5,645 bases of DNA from Bacteroidales bacterium (GTDB taxonomy: Bacteria > Bacteroidota > Bacteroidia > Bacteroidales > Muribaculaceae). Each line of letters begins with the position of its first letter. The stretch's first letter is position 1. The DNA lies in NCBI GenBank assembly GCA_900752535.1, contig CAADVV010000377.1, positions 1 through 5,645 on the forward strand, in the 5' to 3' direction. Both the position numbers and the translations under genes were made by a program. Under the pieces are notes generated by a model. The model saw only the letters and a list, made by a program, of their open reading frames with translations, was not told where the DNA came from and ran no database searches. Shown here one piece after another: positions 1 to 5,307 of this stretch.

Positions 1-220
1 AGAAGCCCTTGCGGGTATTCTTGAACATAACCTCGACAAGGTCGGAGTCGGCCTGACCGCCGGGGATATCGTCGAGCCAGTTGTAGCTGTGGAGTTTGCC
101 ACGAGGCTCCTCGCGGCCCTCGGTGCGGCAGCATCCGCCGCTGGGGCCCTGACAGATCAGGTCGTCATCGTCTTCGCGCACTGCAGCTCCGTCAGGCTGT
201 TTGTTTTTTTCGTCAGACAT
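1..220 (-). CDS. ricT: RicT / PSP1-domain protein, N-terminal fragment (3' end beyond window)
   Basis: Translating the minus strand from the ATG at 220-218 gives 73 open codons that run off the left edge, so only the N-terminus is present. After an acidic, hydrophilic leader come cysteines at residues 23, 30 and 31 (CX6CC), then a stretch with YNWLDDIP and LVEVMFKNTRKGF at about residues 46-73. That stretch is typical of the start of Bacteroidota PSP1-domain proteins, annotated as RicT (YaaT in Bacillus). In B. subtilis, RicT forms the Y-complex with RicA and RicF, carries iron-sulfur clusters and stimulates RNA maturation by RNase Y. The cysteines seen here could be cluster ligands, but that is inference. 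The gene starts 12 bases after the rny stop, with no room for a separate promoter, so co-transcription with rny is likely. A second ATG at 227-225 opens a frame that stops almost at once and is not the start. The family call is from remembered sequence similarity; most of the PSP1 domain lies outside the window. Confidence 0.8.
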   Translation of the reverse strand, partial: MSDEKNKQPDGAAVREDDDDLICQGPSGGCCRTEGREEPRGKLHSYNWLDDIPGGQADSDLVEVMFKNTRKGF

Positions 221-232
221 TTCGCATGGCTT

Positions 233-1063
233 TTATTTGGCGAAGCTGACTGAGCGTGTTTCGCGGATGACAGTGATTTTGACCTGTCCGGGATAGGTCA
301 TCTCGTCCTGGATGCGTTTGGCTATTTCGGCCGAGAGTTTTTCGGTCTCGACATCGTCAATCTTGTCGGCGCCGACAATCACGCGGAGCTCACGTCCGGC
401 CTGGATAGCATAGGTCTTGAGCACTCCGGGATAAGAGAGGGCCAGTTGCTCGAGGTCGTTGAGGCGCTTGATATAGGCCTCGACAATCTCGCGGCGGGCG
501 CCGGGACGGGCGCCCGAGATGGCGTCGCACACCTGAACTATGGGCGCCAGGAGCGATGTCTGCTCCATCTCGTCGTGGTGGGCGCCGATAGCGTTGCAGA
601 TTTCAGGTTTCTCCTTATATTTCTCGGCGAGCTTCATGCCAAGCAGTGCGTGGGGCAGTTCGGGCTCCTCGTCGGGCACTTTGCCTATATCGTGGAGCAG
701 TCCGGCGCGACGGGCCTTTTTGGGATTAAGACCGAGTTCCGAGGCCATGATGGCGCAGAGGTTGGCCGTCTCGCGCGAGTGCTGGAGCAGGTTCTGACCA
801 TAGCTCGAGCGATATTTCATCTTGCCGACAAGACGAATCAGGTCGGGATGGAGACCGTGGATACCGAGGTCAATTGCCGTGCGTTTGCCGGTTTCGACGA
901 TTTCCTCCTCAATCTGGCGGCGCACCTTATTGACAACCTCCTCGATGCGGGCAGGATGGATGCGGCCGTCGGCCACGAGCTGATGGAGAGCCAGACGGGC
1001 AATCTCGCGGCGCCCGGGGTCAAATCCACTCAGGACAATGGCTTCGGGGGTGGCGTCGACCAT
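233..1063 (-). CDS. rny: RNase Y C-terminal part: end of KH and HD nuclease domain
   Basis: This 276-residue frame opens with an ATG at 1063-1061, one codon after the TAA that ends the upstream half. It lies in the same frame, so it is the continuation of rny rather than an independent gene. It begins with the last part of the KH domain (TPEAIVLSGFDP), then carries the full HD domain: His95, the HDIGK motif with His124-Asp125, His162-His163-Asp164 and Asp180 (fragment numbering). It ends with the conserved YPGQVKITVIRETR segment. These residues match those expected to bind metal and cut RNA. The ATG sits at a position normally occupied by Ile or Val in the family, and I see no clear ribosome-binding sequence. 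If this part is translated at all, re-initiation after the stop is the simplest route. The product would be soluble and lack the membrane anchor. Two residues close to the start are unlike the family: Ala for Asp before TPEA, and Gly for Val or Ile in DPGRRE. Confidence 0.75.
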   Translation of the reverse strand: MVDATPEAIVLSGFDPGRREIARLALHQLVADGRIHPARIEEVVNKVRRQIEEEIVETGKRTAIDLGIHGLHPDLIRLVGKMKYRSSYGQNLLQHSRETANLCAIMASELGLNPKKARRAGLLHDIGKVPDEEPELPHALLGMKLAEKYKEKPEICNAIGAHHDEMEQTSLLAPIVQVCDAISGARPGARREIVEAYIKRLNDLEQLALSYPGVLKTYAIQAGRELRVIVGADKIDDVETEKLSAEIAKRIQDEMTYPGQVKITVIRETRSVSFAK

Positions 1064-1066
1064 GAT

Positions 1067-1069
1067 TTA
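1067..1069 (-). other. In-frame TAA stop inside rny
   Basis: On the minus strand the codons read GCC ACC GGC ATC TAA ATC ATG GTC GAC GCC ACC. In RNase Y this stretch is normally ATGI, then Glu or Asp, then two Ile/Val residues and VDDTPE or IDDTPE. The stop therefore takes the place of an acidic codon, and one base (G to T on the coding strand, C to A at plus-strand position 1069) is enough to create it. TAA also ends the downstream half of this gene and the leucine-rich-repeat gene, so reassignment of TAA as a sense codon is not credible here. Confidence 0.92.
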
Positions 1070-1774
1070 GATGCCGGTGGCAGCCTCGAGGGCGCGGATG
1101 TTGCGGCCTTCGCGGCCGATGATGCGGCCCTTGATTTCATCCGAGTCAATGTGGAAGACGGTGACGGAGTTTTCGATGGCGGTCTCTGTGGCCACGCGCT
1201 GAATCGACTGCACGACGATACGTTTGGCCTCTTTGTTGGCTGTCATCTTGGCGTCGTCCATGATGTCGTTGATATAGCTCTGTGCGGCGGTCTTGGCCTC
1301 GTCCTTGAGCGACTCAATCAGACGCTCGCGGGCTTCGTCGGCTGTCAGGCCCGAGATGTGTTCCAGGCTTTCCTGGGCGGCGTGGTGAAGTTTTTCGAGC
1401 TCGGCGTGACGGACATCGAGCTGCTGACGGAGGGCGTCGAGCTGCTGACGTGTCTGCTCGTTTTCGTTGCGGGCTTTCTGGTTCTCGCTCTGCTGCTGAT
1501 TGAGCTGATTCTGACGCTGTTTGATGCGGCCTTCCTCAGTCTGTACGCGCTGCATGCGCTGCTGGGCCTGCTTGTCGGCCTCGGCCTTGATACGCAGCTC
1601 TTCCTCGCGGGCCTCGAGGAGTTTCTTCTCTCTCAGGACATCGCCGTCGCGTTCGGCCTGCTCTATGATTGTCTTGGCGCGTGAACGTGCCAGCTTCTTT
1701 TGTATAAACAGTGTGACTGCCACACCGGCGGCTGCGGCGACAATGACGGCACACACAAGTATAAGTCCTTCCAT
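1067..1774 (-). CDS. rny: RNase Y N-terminal part: membrane anchor, coiled coil and first half of KH
   Basis: This 235-residue product would be made if the TAA at 1069-1067 is real and read as a stop. It has an N-terminal hydrophobic helix (LILVCAVIVAAAAGVAVTLF, residues 4-23) followed by basic residues, placing the rest in the cytoplasm. Next comes a charged coiled coil rich in Gln, Glu, Arg and Lys, including a duplicated heptad, RQQLDAL then RQQLDVR (residues 109-122). It ends in the first half of the KH domain with the GXXG loop G220-R-E-G223. The chain stops right after EAATGI, so the KH fold would be incomplete and there is no nuclease centre. Such a piece could still reach the membrane and dimerise through the coiled coil, which is inference. 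The ATG at 1774-1772 is a natural start because it leads straight into the membrane helix. I see no convincing TAnnTTTG promoter in the gap upstream, so read-through from zapA is possible. Confidence 0.75.
   Translation of the reverse strand: MEGLILVCAVIVAAAAGVAVTLFIQKKLARSRAKTIIEQAERDGDVLREKKLLEAREEELRIKAEADKQAQQRMQRVQTEEGRIKQRQNQLNQQQSENQKARNENEQTRQQLDALRQQLDVRHAELEKLHHAAQESLEHISGLTADEARERLIESLKDEAKTAAQSYINDIMDDAKMTANKEAKRIVVQSIQRVATETAIENSVTVFHIDSDEIKGRIIGREGRNIRALEAATGI
1416..1450 (-). repeat. 21-base direct repeat coding a duplicated coiled-coil heptad in rny
   Basis: The 14-base word tcgagctgctgacg occurs at 1416-1429 and again at 1437-1450 on the plus strand. The period is 21 bases, exactly seven codons. 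It codes the consecutive heptads RQQLDAL and RQQLDVR in the coiled coil of RNase Y. It is best read as a heptad duplication tolerated by the coiled coil, without a regulatory role. Confidence 0.7.
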
Positions 1775-1858
1775 ATATGGTTTACTGTGATTATTTGGTT
1801 AACTTGAAGTGGTTTATATTTAAGGGTTTAAAAAACAGAAAAACACACTATCGACATT

Positions 1859-1868
1859 CCCGGCCGGG
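1859..1868. repeat. 10-base palindrome CCCGGCCGGG
   Basis: The sequence CCCGGCCGGG reads the same on both strands. It contains the same GGCCGG/CCGGCC core as both arms of the hairpin at 1908-1930, about 40 bases away, so in RNA it could pair with either arm and compete with that hairpin. It might also be a protein-binding dyad. Chance is possible in GC-rich DNA. Confidence 0.4.
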
Positions 1869-1907
1869 GTCGGGGCAGCCAATAGCGTGTGCGGTAAAAT
1901 CTACTTC

Positions 1908-1930
1908 GGCCGGTCGGAAACAAACCGGCC
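1908..1930 (-). terminator. Hairpin 17 bases after the zapA stop; possible weak terminator or attenuator
   Basis: On the minus strand GGCCGGT pairs perfectly with ACCGGCC around a 9-base loop. The hairpin starts 17 bases past the zapA TGA. It is not directly followed by a T-run: the next bases are GAAGTAGATTTTACC, with TTTT only about 8 bases on. It may therefore slow or partly stop transcription, or act as an RNA end-stabilising structure, rather than be a standard intrinsic terminator. Confidence 0.4.
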
Positions 1931-1947
1931 TCGGTTGTGATGAAAAA

Positions 1948-2289
1948 TCAGCTTTGCGCCGACGGCGACGCCTCTGCGTCAGCCGACATATTCGCGCCAC
2001 CGTCTGAGACGACAATCTCGTCAAGGTCGCTCTCAAAGCGCGAGAGCGTCTTATCGAGGTCATCGATATCGCGCAACTGCTCATAGTAGAGACGGGCATA
2101 CTGGAATGCGACACGCGCCAGCACCTCTGTCGGCGTCTTGCCTTTAAACAGTTTGCACCATCTCGTCCAGAGCTGGTTGATATTATACTCGGCCTCCCTC
2201 ATCGCCTGCTCCTCGTCGGGGGTGACGTCGCGGAGCGAAAACGACGGCTGGTCGGCTATGCGTATAGATATGTTCAGTTTATCTTTCAT
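1948..2289 (-). CDS. zapA: Cell division protein ZapA
   Basis: ZapA is a small cytoplasmic protein that binds FtsZ and bundles its filaments at the division site. From the ATG at 2289-2287 the product is 113 residues. It opens MKDKLNISIRIADQPSFSL, the usual N-terminal strands of Bacteroidota ZapA, then TPDEEQAMREAEYNINQLW, the first helix, and a long helix through VAFQYARLYYEQLRD. Residues from about 89 on form an acidic, low-complexity tail ending PSAQS that is longer than needed for the fold. The frame stays open upstream to an ATG at 2361, but that extension looks unlike ZapA and would overlap the preceding gene by 25 bases. I prefer the ATG at 2289, or the one two codons upstream at 2295. 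The preceding coiled-coil gene ends about 47 bases before, so the two are probably co-transcribed. Confidence 0.88.
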   Translation of the reverse strand: MKDKLNISIRIADQPSFSLRDVTPDEEQAMREAEYNINQLWTRWCKLFKGKTPTEVLARVAFQYARLYYEQLRDIDDLDKTLSRFESDLDEIVVSDGGANMSADAEASPSAQS

Positions 2290-2336
2290 CTGCATCAGCG
2301 GCTCGACAACTGGGGCGATTGGATTGGAGGAGAGCG

Positions 2337-2630
2337 TCAGTCGCTCAGGTCGCGGATGCATTTGTCGATTTCCCGCACTAATCCGGAAATCATCAGCCGT
2401 GTTTCGTCAACGTCGGCGACTGCCGGCGCCAGCGAGGCGCTGTTTTTCAGAAACGCGACTTCGCTCTCAAGTCGGGCCATGCGGCTCTCGTTGTCGGCGA
2501 TAACTGCTTTCAGGCGCTCGGCCTCATTCTCGGTCTCGGCAAGGCGCGCGGCGAGACGGCGGTTACGCCCGACGAGCACGCGGGCTTTGGCTTCTATTGA
2601 GATGATGCGTTGCCGGATGTCAGCAGCCAT
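2337..2630 (-). CDS. Small coiled-coil protein (ZapB-like) upstream of zapA
   Basis: This 97-residue protein is almost wholly helical. Residues 5-66 form a charged coiled coil rich in Arg, Glu, Ala and Leu. A short Ala/Pro linker follows (about 64-73), then a conserved-looking end, LMISGLVREIDKCIRDL (79-95). Bacteroidota commonly carry a coiled-coil gene of this size and ending just before zapA, and its size and shape recall ZapB, the ZapA partner in Z-ring organisation. That functional link is inference from position and structure. I chose the ATG at 2630-2628, which has GGAAAG ending 4 bases upstream; the frame also reaches a TTG at 2642, a less likely start. A promoter-like -7 element lies 20-27 bases before the ATG, so this is probably the first gene of the unit running through zapA to rny and ricT. 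Confidence 0.75.
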   Translation of the reverse strand: MAADIRQRIISIEAKARVLVGRNRRLAARLAETENEAERLKAVIADNESRMARLESEVAFLKNSASLAPAVADVDETRLMISGLVREIDKCIRDLSD

Positions 2631-2649
2631 GAGTCTTTCCAAATTTTCA

Positions 2650-2657
2650 CAAATGTA
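2650..2657 (-). promoter_or_regulatory. Bacteroidota-type -7 promoter element (TACATTTG) for the zapB-like/zapA unit
   Basis: On the minus strand TACATTTG is an exact match to the TAnnTTTG -7 consensus used by the Bacteroidota primary sigma factor. Upstream there is a TTTG at 2684-2681 (23-base spacer) and a TTG at 2676-2674 (16-base spacer). Neither has the ideal spacing of about 19-21, so the -33 element is uncertain. Transcription would start near 2643-2645, giving a very short leader before the ATG at 2630. The surroundings are AT-rich, unlike the coding regions. Confidence 0.6.
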
Positions 2658-2745
2658 AGCATTATTTTTTTAACAAGCGCCAAATTTGTCTTTTTTTACG
2701 AAATCCCGACCCTGGATGCCCGCTGAGGGGCGCCCGGAAGTGAAA

Positions 2746-2783
2746 GAAACCCATGTCGGCCACAGCGGACCGGCATGGGTTTC
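2746..2783 (-). terminator. Strong hairpin terminator after the leucine-rich-repeat gene
   Basis: GAAACCCATG pairs perfectly with CATGGGTTTC, and after one mismatch on the minus strand (a U-G wobble if read on the plus strand) a further CGG/CCG extends the stem to 14 positions around a 10-base loop. It begins 23 bases after the stop of the leucine-rich-repeat gene. On the minus strand it is followed by TTTCACTTCC, only moderately T-rich. The other strand has no T-run after the stem and no gene ending there, so minus is the likely direction. Confidence 0.72.
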
Positions 2784-2806
2784 ATCGGAATTATAAGTCA
2801 CTAACT

Positions 2807-5290
2807 TTATTTCTCATCAAACCCGGCGGTGATTACGCTCGGCTCATCAGCATTCTTTGTCACGGTGTAGCGGTTGTTGTTGAGCGAGCCGCTGATGTCG
2901 TTGCCGTTGTGTTTGGCTGTGCTGAGTTCATGCTCGTCATCGGCCTCAAACTCAACCAGGGCGCTCGAAGGGGCGTTCAGCACTGTCACACGTCCGAGAG
3001 CGTCGGGCATATGGACTGTCAGATTGTGGTTGCGTGCCTGGGGGATGGCGGGATTGTCATTCTCAATAACGCTCACAAAAGTGCGGCGCACCTTGCCGTA
3101 ATAATCGCCACTGACAATGATGTCCGTCTCGGTGTTGACGCCATAGGCGATGCCTTTCGAGTCGATGAACAGCGATTTGCCTTCCTCGCCACTCGTGCTC
3201 CACTTCACTGTCGAGGGGTCAACGGGAGTTTTTACGCCGCCGACCTCAATCCAAGGCTGCAGAGCGACAGATTCGCCGACCTTGACGTCGCCGACAGCGT
3301 CGATTCCGAAATTGCCCTCGGGCTGAACATAGGCGGTGAATTCTTTGGTCTCGCCGCGATATGTAGCCTTGATTTTTGCCTCCCCATATTTCAGACCGTG
3401 GAGGAAACCATTCTCTGTTATTTCCACGACTTCGATGTCGTCACTGACAAGTTCATAAACGGGGTTGGCCGGGAGCTCGCCTATGCCGGTGCCATACTGG
3501 TTGTAGGCCAGCGAAATCACGGGGGCAACCGTAGCGTCAAGTCCCATGGCTACATCCTTGGGAGTGATGAGGAACGGATTCTCGAGGATTGTGACATCAC
3601 ACTTCATCTCCACACCCCAGTAGCTTCCGGTGATGATGACGGGGGTGCCGTTGGTCAGGGCCTTGGCCGTAATCAGGCCGTTGGCATCGACAGAAGCGAC
3701 GTCGCTGTTGGAGCTATTCCATGCAATAGCGAGCTCAGGAACCGACGTGTCGACATGGTTGACTCTGGTGACACCGCTCAGAGGAGTCACCTCGTTGAGA
3801 TAGATGGTCGCTTCAGACGGCATGGCGAGTTCTCCCGCAACCGCATAGTTGGGCAGGTTTTTCCATCCGTTCTTCTTCTGATACGCTTCTTTAGCTGTCT
3901 CCGACGGGACATATACAGTCACATTGCTCCACCAATTATTGTTATTCGTGGAGGTTGAAAGTGTGCTCGGAACGGAGGCACGGGCTATAATAGCCTTGAC
4001 AGACGTACAGTCATTGTTAAAGAGATAACCGCAACTTGTAAGTGTGGAGGGCAGTACTGCATACTCGAGGCTTGAGCAACCATAAAGCGCATAACTCGAC
4101 AGCGTTTTGACACCTTCGGGAACTATGATTGACTTCAGTGAAGAACAACCATTGAACGCATACCCGCTTATTGTCTCAAGATTTTCGTGAAGAACGACAT
4201 TTTCAAGAGCCGTACATTTGTAGAAGCAGTAATCCGGAACAGTCTTGACCAAAGGCGGGAAGTCAAAGCTTTCAAGAGAGGCACACTCTCTGAAGGCATT
4301 GTTTCCGATGGTCGTAATCGATTCGGGCAGTTTTATAGACCTGATGCCGCAGTTCACCATGAAGTAATGACCTATGGTGTTGATAGTGGCACCGTCGGGA
4401 AACACAATGTTTGTCAGCTCCGGGCATCTATAGAAAACATAATTGTTTTGCGGATTAGTTGGATAAGCTGTCCCGAGATAATTGATGACTGTCGGGAAGA
4501 CAACAGTATGCAATGACGGGCAGTCGGCAAAAAGATATGTTCCGCTGACAATGAGGCCCGGATACTTTTGGGTCATGTCGACAACATCGCGGTTGTCGGC
4601 AAACACGACTTCGGTGACACCGCTGTTAGCGAACATCGACGAGGCCGACACCGTAACCACGGAAGCAGGGAACTGAAATGATTTCAGAGCAGTGCAGCCA
4701 TAGAATGCTCCGGTGTTAGTGCTTGCAGAGGTTGAGTATGTACCGCCGGTCACTTTCTCAAGTTTGGAGTCATCGGGGAAGGTGACGCTTTTTAGTTTGG
4801 CGCATCCCTTGAAGGCGGAAGTCGTGTTCCATGACGTGGCGCTTGCGGGGAAGTCCACACGCAGAAGTTCTGTACAACCCTCGAACAGGTTTCCATTCAG
4901 TGCTTTGATGTTCGAGCGCGAAAGATCAACCTCTTTGAGTGCGGTTGCATCCTTAAAGACAGTGCCGTTCATGTCGGTGACCGACGCGGGAACTGTCACC
5001 TTGGTGATGGTAGTGTTATAGGCGAAGACTTCCGCATAGATTTTTGTGACGGGCAGTTCGGTGCCTTCAAACGTCACCGATGCGGGGATGTTGACTTCGC
5101 CGCTGAGCTTGCAATAGTTAAATCTATTGTTCAGGTCTCTGACAAGACCGGCTGAAACGACTTTGCCATTCGACTCTATCGTTTCAAATTTCAGGCCGTC
5201 AACATAAAACGAGGTTATGGCCCCGACTGACTGCGCCGAGAACACAGCCATCAATCCTGTTGCCAGCAGTGAATATATATGTTTTTTCAT
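2807..5290 (-). CDS. Secreted BspA-like leucine-rich-repeat protein with Ig-like domains
   Basis: This complete 827-residue protein starts with a signal peptide (MKK, hydrophobic core, cleavage probably after VGA at residue 24), so it is exported. Residues about 55-440 are tandem BspA-type (LRR_5) repeats of roughly 23 residues with the pattern LxxIxLPxxVxxIgxxAFxxCxxL, best seen at 316-415. The usual end cap follows: VTVYVPSETAKEAYQKKNGW (457-476). Then come three Ig-like modules of about 85-90 residues: 485-570 (Big_2-like, with WNSSNSDVASVDANGLITA), 571-656 and 657-743. A last beta-rich segment (744-827) ends AGFDEK. BspA-like proteins are known for binding host matrix proteins, other bacteria or glycans; the ligand here is unknown. 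No lipobox or C-terminal sorting segment is visible, unlike the neighbour just upstream. The gene follows that neighbour after 17 bases, suggesting one transcript, and a strong hairpin follows its stop. The start at 5290-5288 is fixed by the signal peptide. Confidence 0.9.
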   Translation of the reverse strand: MKKHIYSLLATGLMAVFSAQSVGAITSFYVDGLKFETIESNGKVVSAGLVRDLNNRFNYCKLSGEVNIPASVTFEGTELPVTKIYAEVFAYNTTITKVTVPASVTDMNGTVFKDATALKEVDLSRSNIKALNGNLFEGCTELLRVDFPASATSWNTTSAFKGCAKLKSVTFPDDSKLEKVTGGTYSTSASTNTGAFYGCTALKSFQFPASVVTVSASSMFANSGVTEVVFADNRDVVDMTQKYPGLIVSGTYLFADCPSLHTVVFPTVINYLGTAYPTNPQNNYVFYRCPELTNIVFPDGATINTIGHYFMVNCGIRSIKLPESITTIGNNAFRECASLESFDFPPLVKTVPDYCFYKCTALENVVLHENLETISGYAFNGCSSLKSIIVPEGVKTLSSYALYGCSSLEYAVLPSTLTSCGYLFNNDCTSVKAIIARASVPSTLSTSTNNNNWWSNVTVYVPSETAKEAYQKKNGWKNLPNYAVAGELAMPSEATIYLNEVTPLSGVTRVNHVDTSVPELAIAWNSSNSDVASVDANGLITAKALTNGTPVIITGSYWGVEMKCDVTILENPFLITPKDVAMGLDATVAPVISLAYNQYGTGIGELPANPVYELVSDDIEVVEITENGFLHGLKYGEAKIKATYRGETKEFTAYVQPEGNFGIDAVGDVKVGESVALQPWIEVGGVKTPVDPSTVKWSTSGEEGKSLFIDSKGIAYGVNTETDIIVSGDYYGKVRRTFVSVIENDNPAIPQARNHNLTVHMPDALGRVTVLNAPSSALVEFEADDEHELSTAKHNGNDISGSLNNNRYTVTKNADEPSVITAGFDEK

Positions 5291-5307
5291 TTCTGTAAAG
5301 TCTCAGG

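Larger units (their letters stand above)
233..1774 (-). pseudogene. rny: Ribonuclease Y, interrupted by an in-frame TAA stop in the KH domain
   Basis: RNase Y is a membrane-anchored endoribonuclease that starts mRNA decay. From the ATG at 1774-1772 the frame runs 235 codons to TAA at 1069-1067, then one Ile codon, then 276 more codons in the same frame to TAA at 235-233. The total is 513 codons, close to the roughly 510-520 usual for the family. Order: a membrane helix (residues 1-25), a long Gln/Glu-rich coiled coil (about 27-170), a KH domain with the IIGREGRNIR loop (218-227) where the stop falls at codon 236, then the HD domain with HDIGK (His361-Asp362 counting through the stop; B. subtilis has His368-Asp369), HHDE and the C-terminal VIRETRSVSFAK. 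The stop replaces a position that is normally Glu or Asp, so a single GAA-to-TAA change explains it. Both halves are otherwise well preserved. It may be a true nonsense allele, a split gene, or a sequencing error; the sequence alone cannot decide. Confidence 0.9.
1775..1947 (-). other. zapA-rny intergenic region: GC-rich inverted repeats, then AT-rich rny leader
   Basis: The 173 bases between the zapA stop and the rny start split into two parts. The zapA-proximal part (about 1859-1947) is GC-rich and holds three copies of a GGCCGG core: one hairpin and one separate palindrome. The rny-proximal part (about 1775-1857) is AT-rich and would be the rny leader. I searched the minus strand of this part for the Bacteroidota -7 element TAnnTTTG and found no good match. 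No open reading frame or known RNA is convincing here. Confidence 0.5.

Noticed and set aside
1067..1069. Stop-codon reassignment or selenocysteine-like recoding at the rny stop
   Set aside because: The codon is TAA, not TGA or TAG, and TAA serves as the normal stop of this gene and of the leucine-rich-repeat gene. No recoding structure is seen next to it.
446..1684. A 412-codon open frame on the plus strand opposite rny
   Set aside because: It is antisense to well-conserved RNase Y codons, and its translation is an unnatural mix of Leu, Gly, Val and Asp with no recognisable domain. Long antisense frames are common opposite GC-rich genes.
1771..1780. Perfect 10-base palindrome CCATATATGG covering the rny start codon
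   Set aside because: A single short AT-rich dyad over a start codon is expected by chance often enough, and nothing else around it suggests an operator.
1775..1947. 6S RNA (ssrS) in the spacer after zapA, by analogy with gammaproteobacteria
   Set aside because: The spacer lacks the long end-to-end stem with a central open bubble that 6S RNA needs. The two ends do not pair and half of it is AT-rich leader.
1848..2114. An 88-codon minus-strand frame overlapping the end of zapA and the spacer
   Set aside because: It is Arg/Ser-rich and out of frame with zapA, with no family resemblance; it reflects GC-rich shadow translation.
2290..2361. Longer ZapA start at 2361 overlapping the preceding gene
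   Set aside because: The extra 24 residues (starting MHPRPERLTL) do not resemble ZapA, and the family N-terminus begins at MKDKLNISIRIAD.
2718..2731. GCCC/GGGC mini-hairpin and the nearby GGGCGCCC palindrome downstream of the main terminator
   Set aside because: The stem is only four base pairs with no T-run after it on either strand, and the stronger hairpin at 2746-2783 explains termination.
2753..3958. A 401-codon open frame on the plus strand opposite the leucine-rich-repeat gene
   Set aside because: It begins in the terminator hairpin and runs antisense to Ig-like and end-cap codons. No signal peptide or known motif is visible, so it is a shadow.
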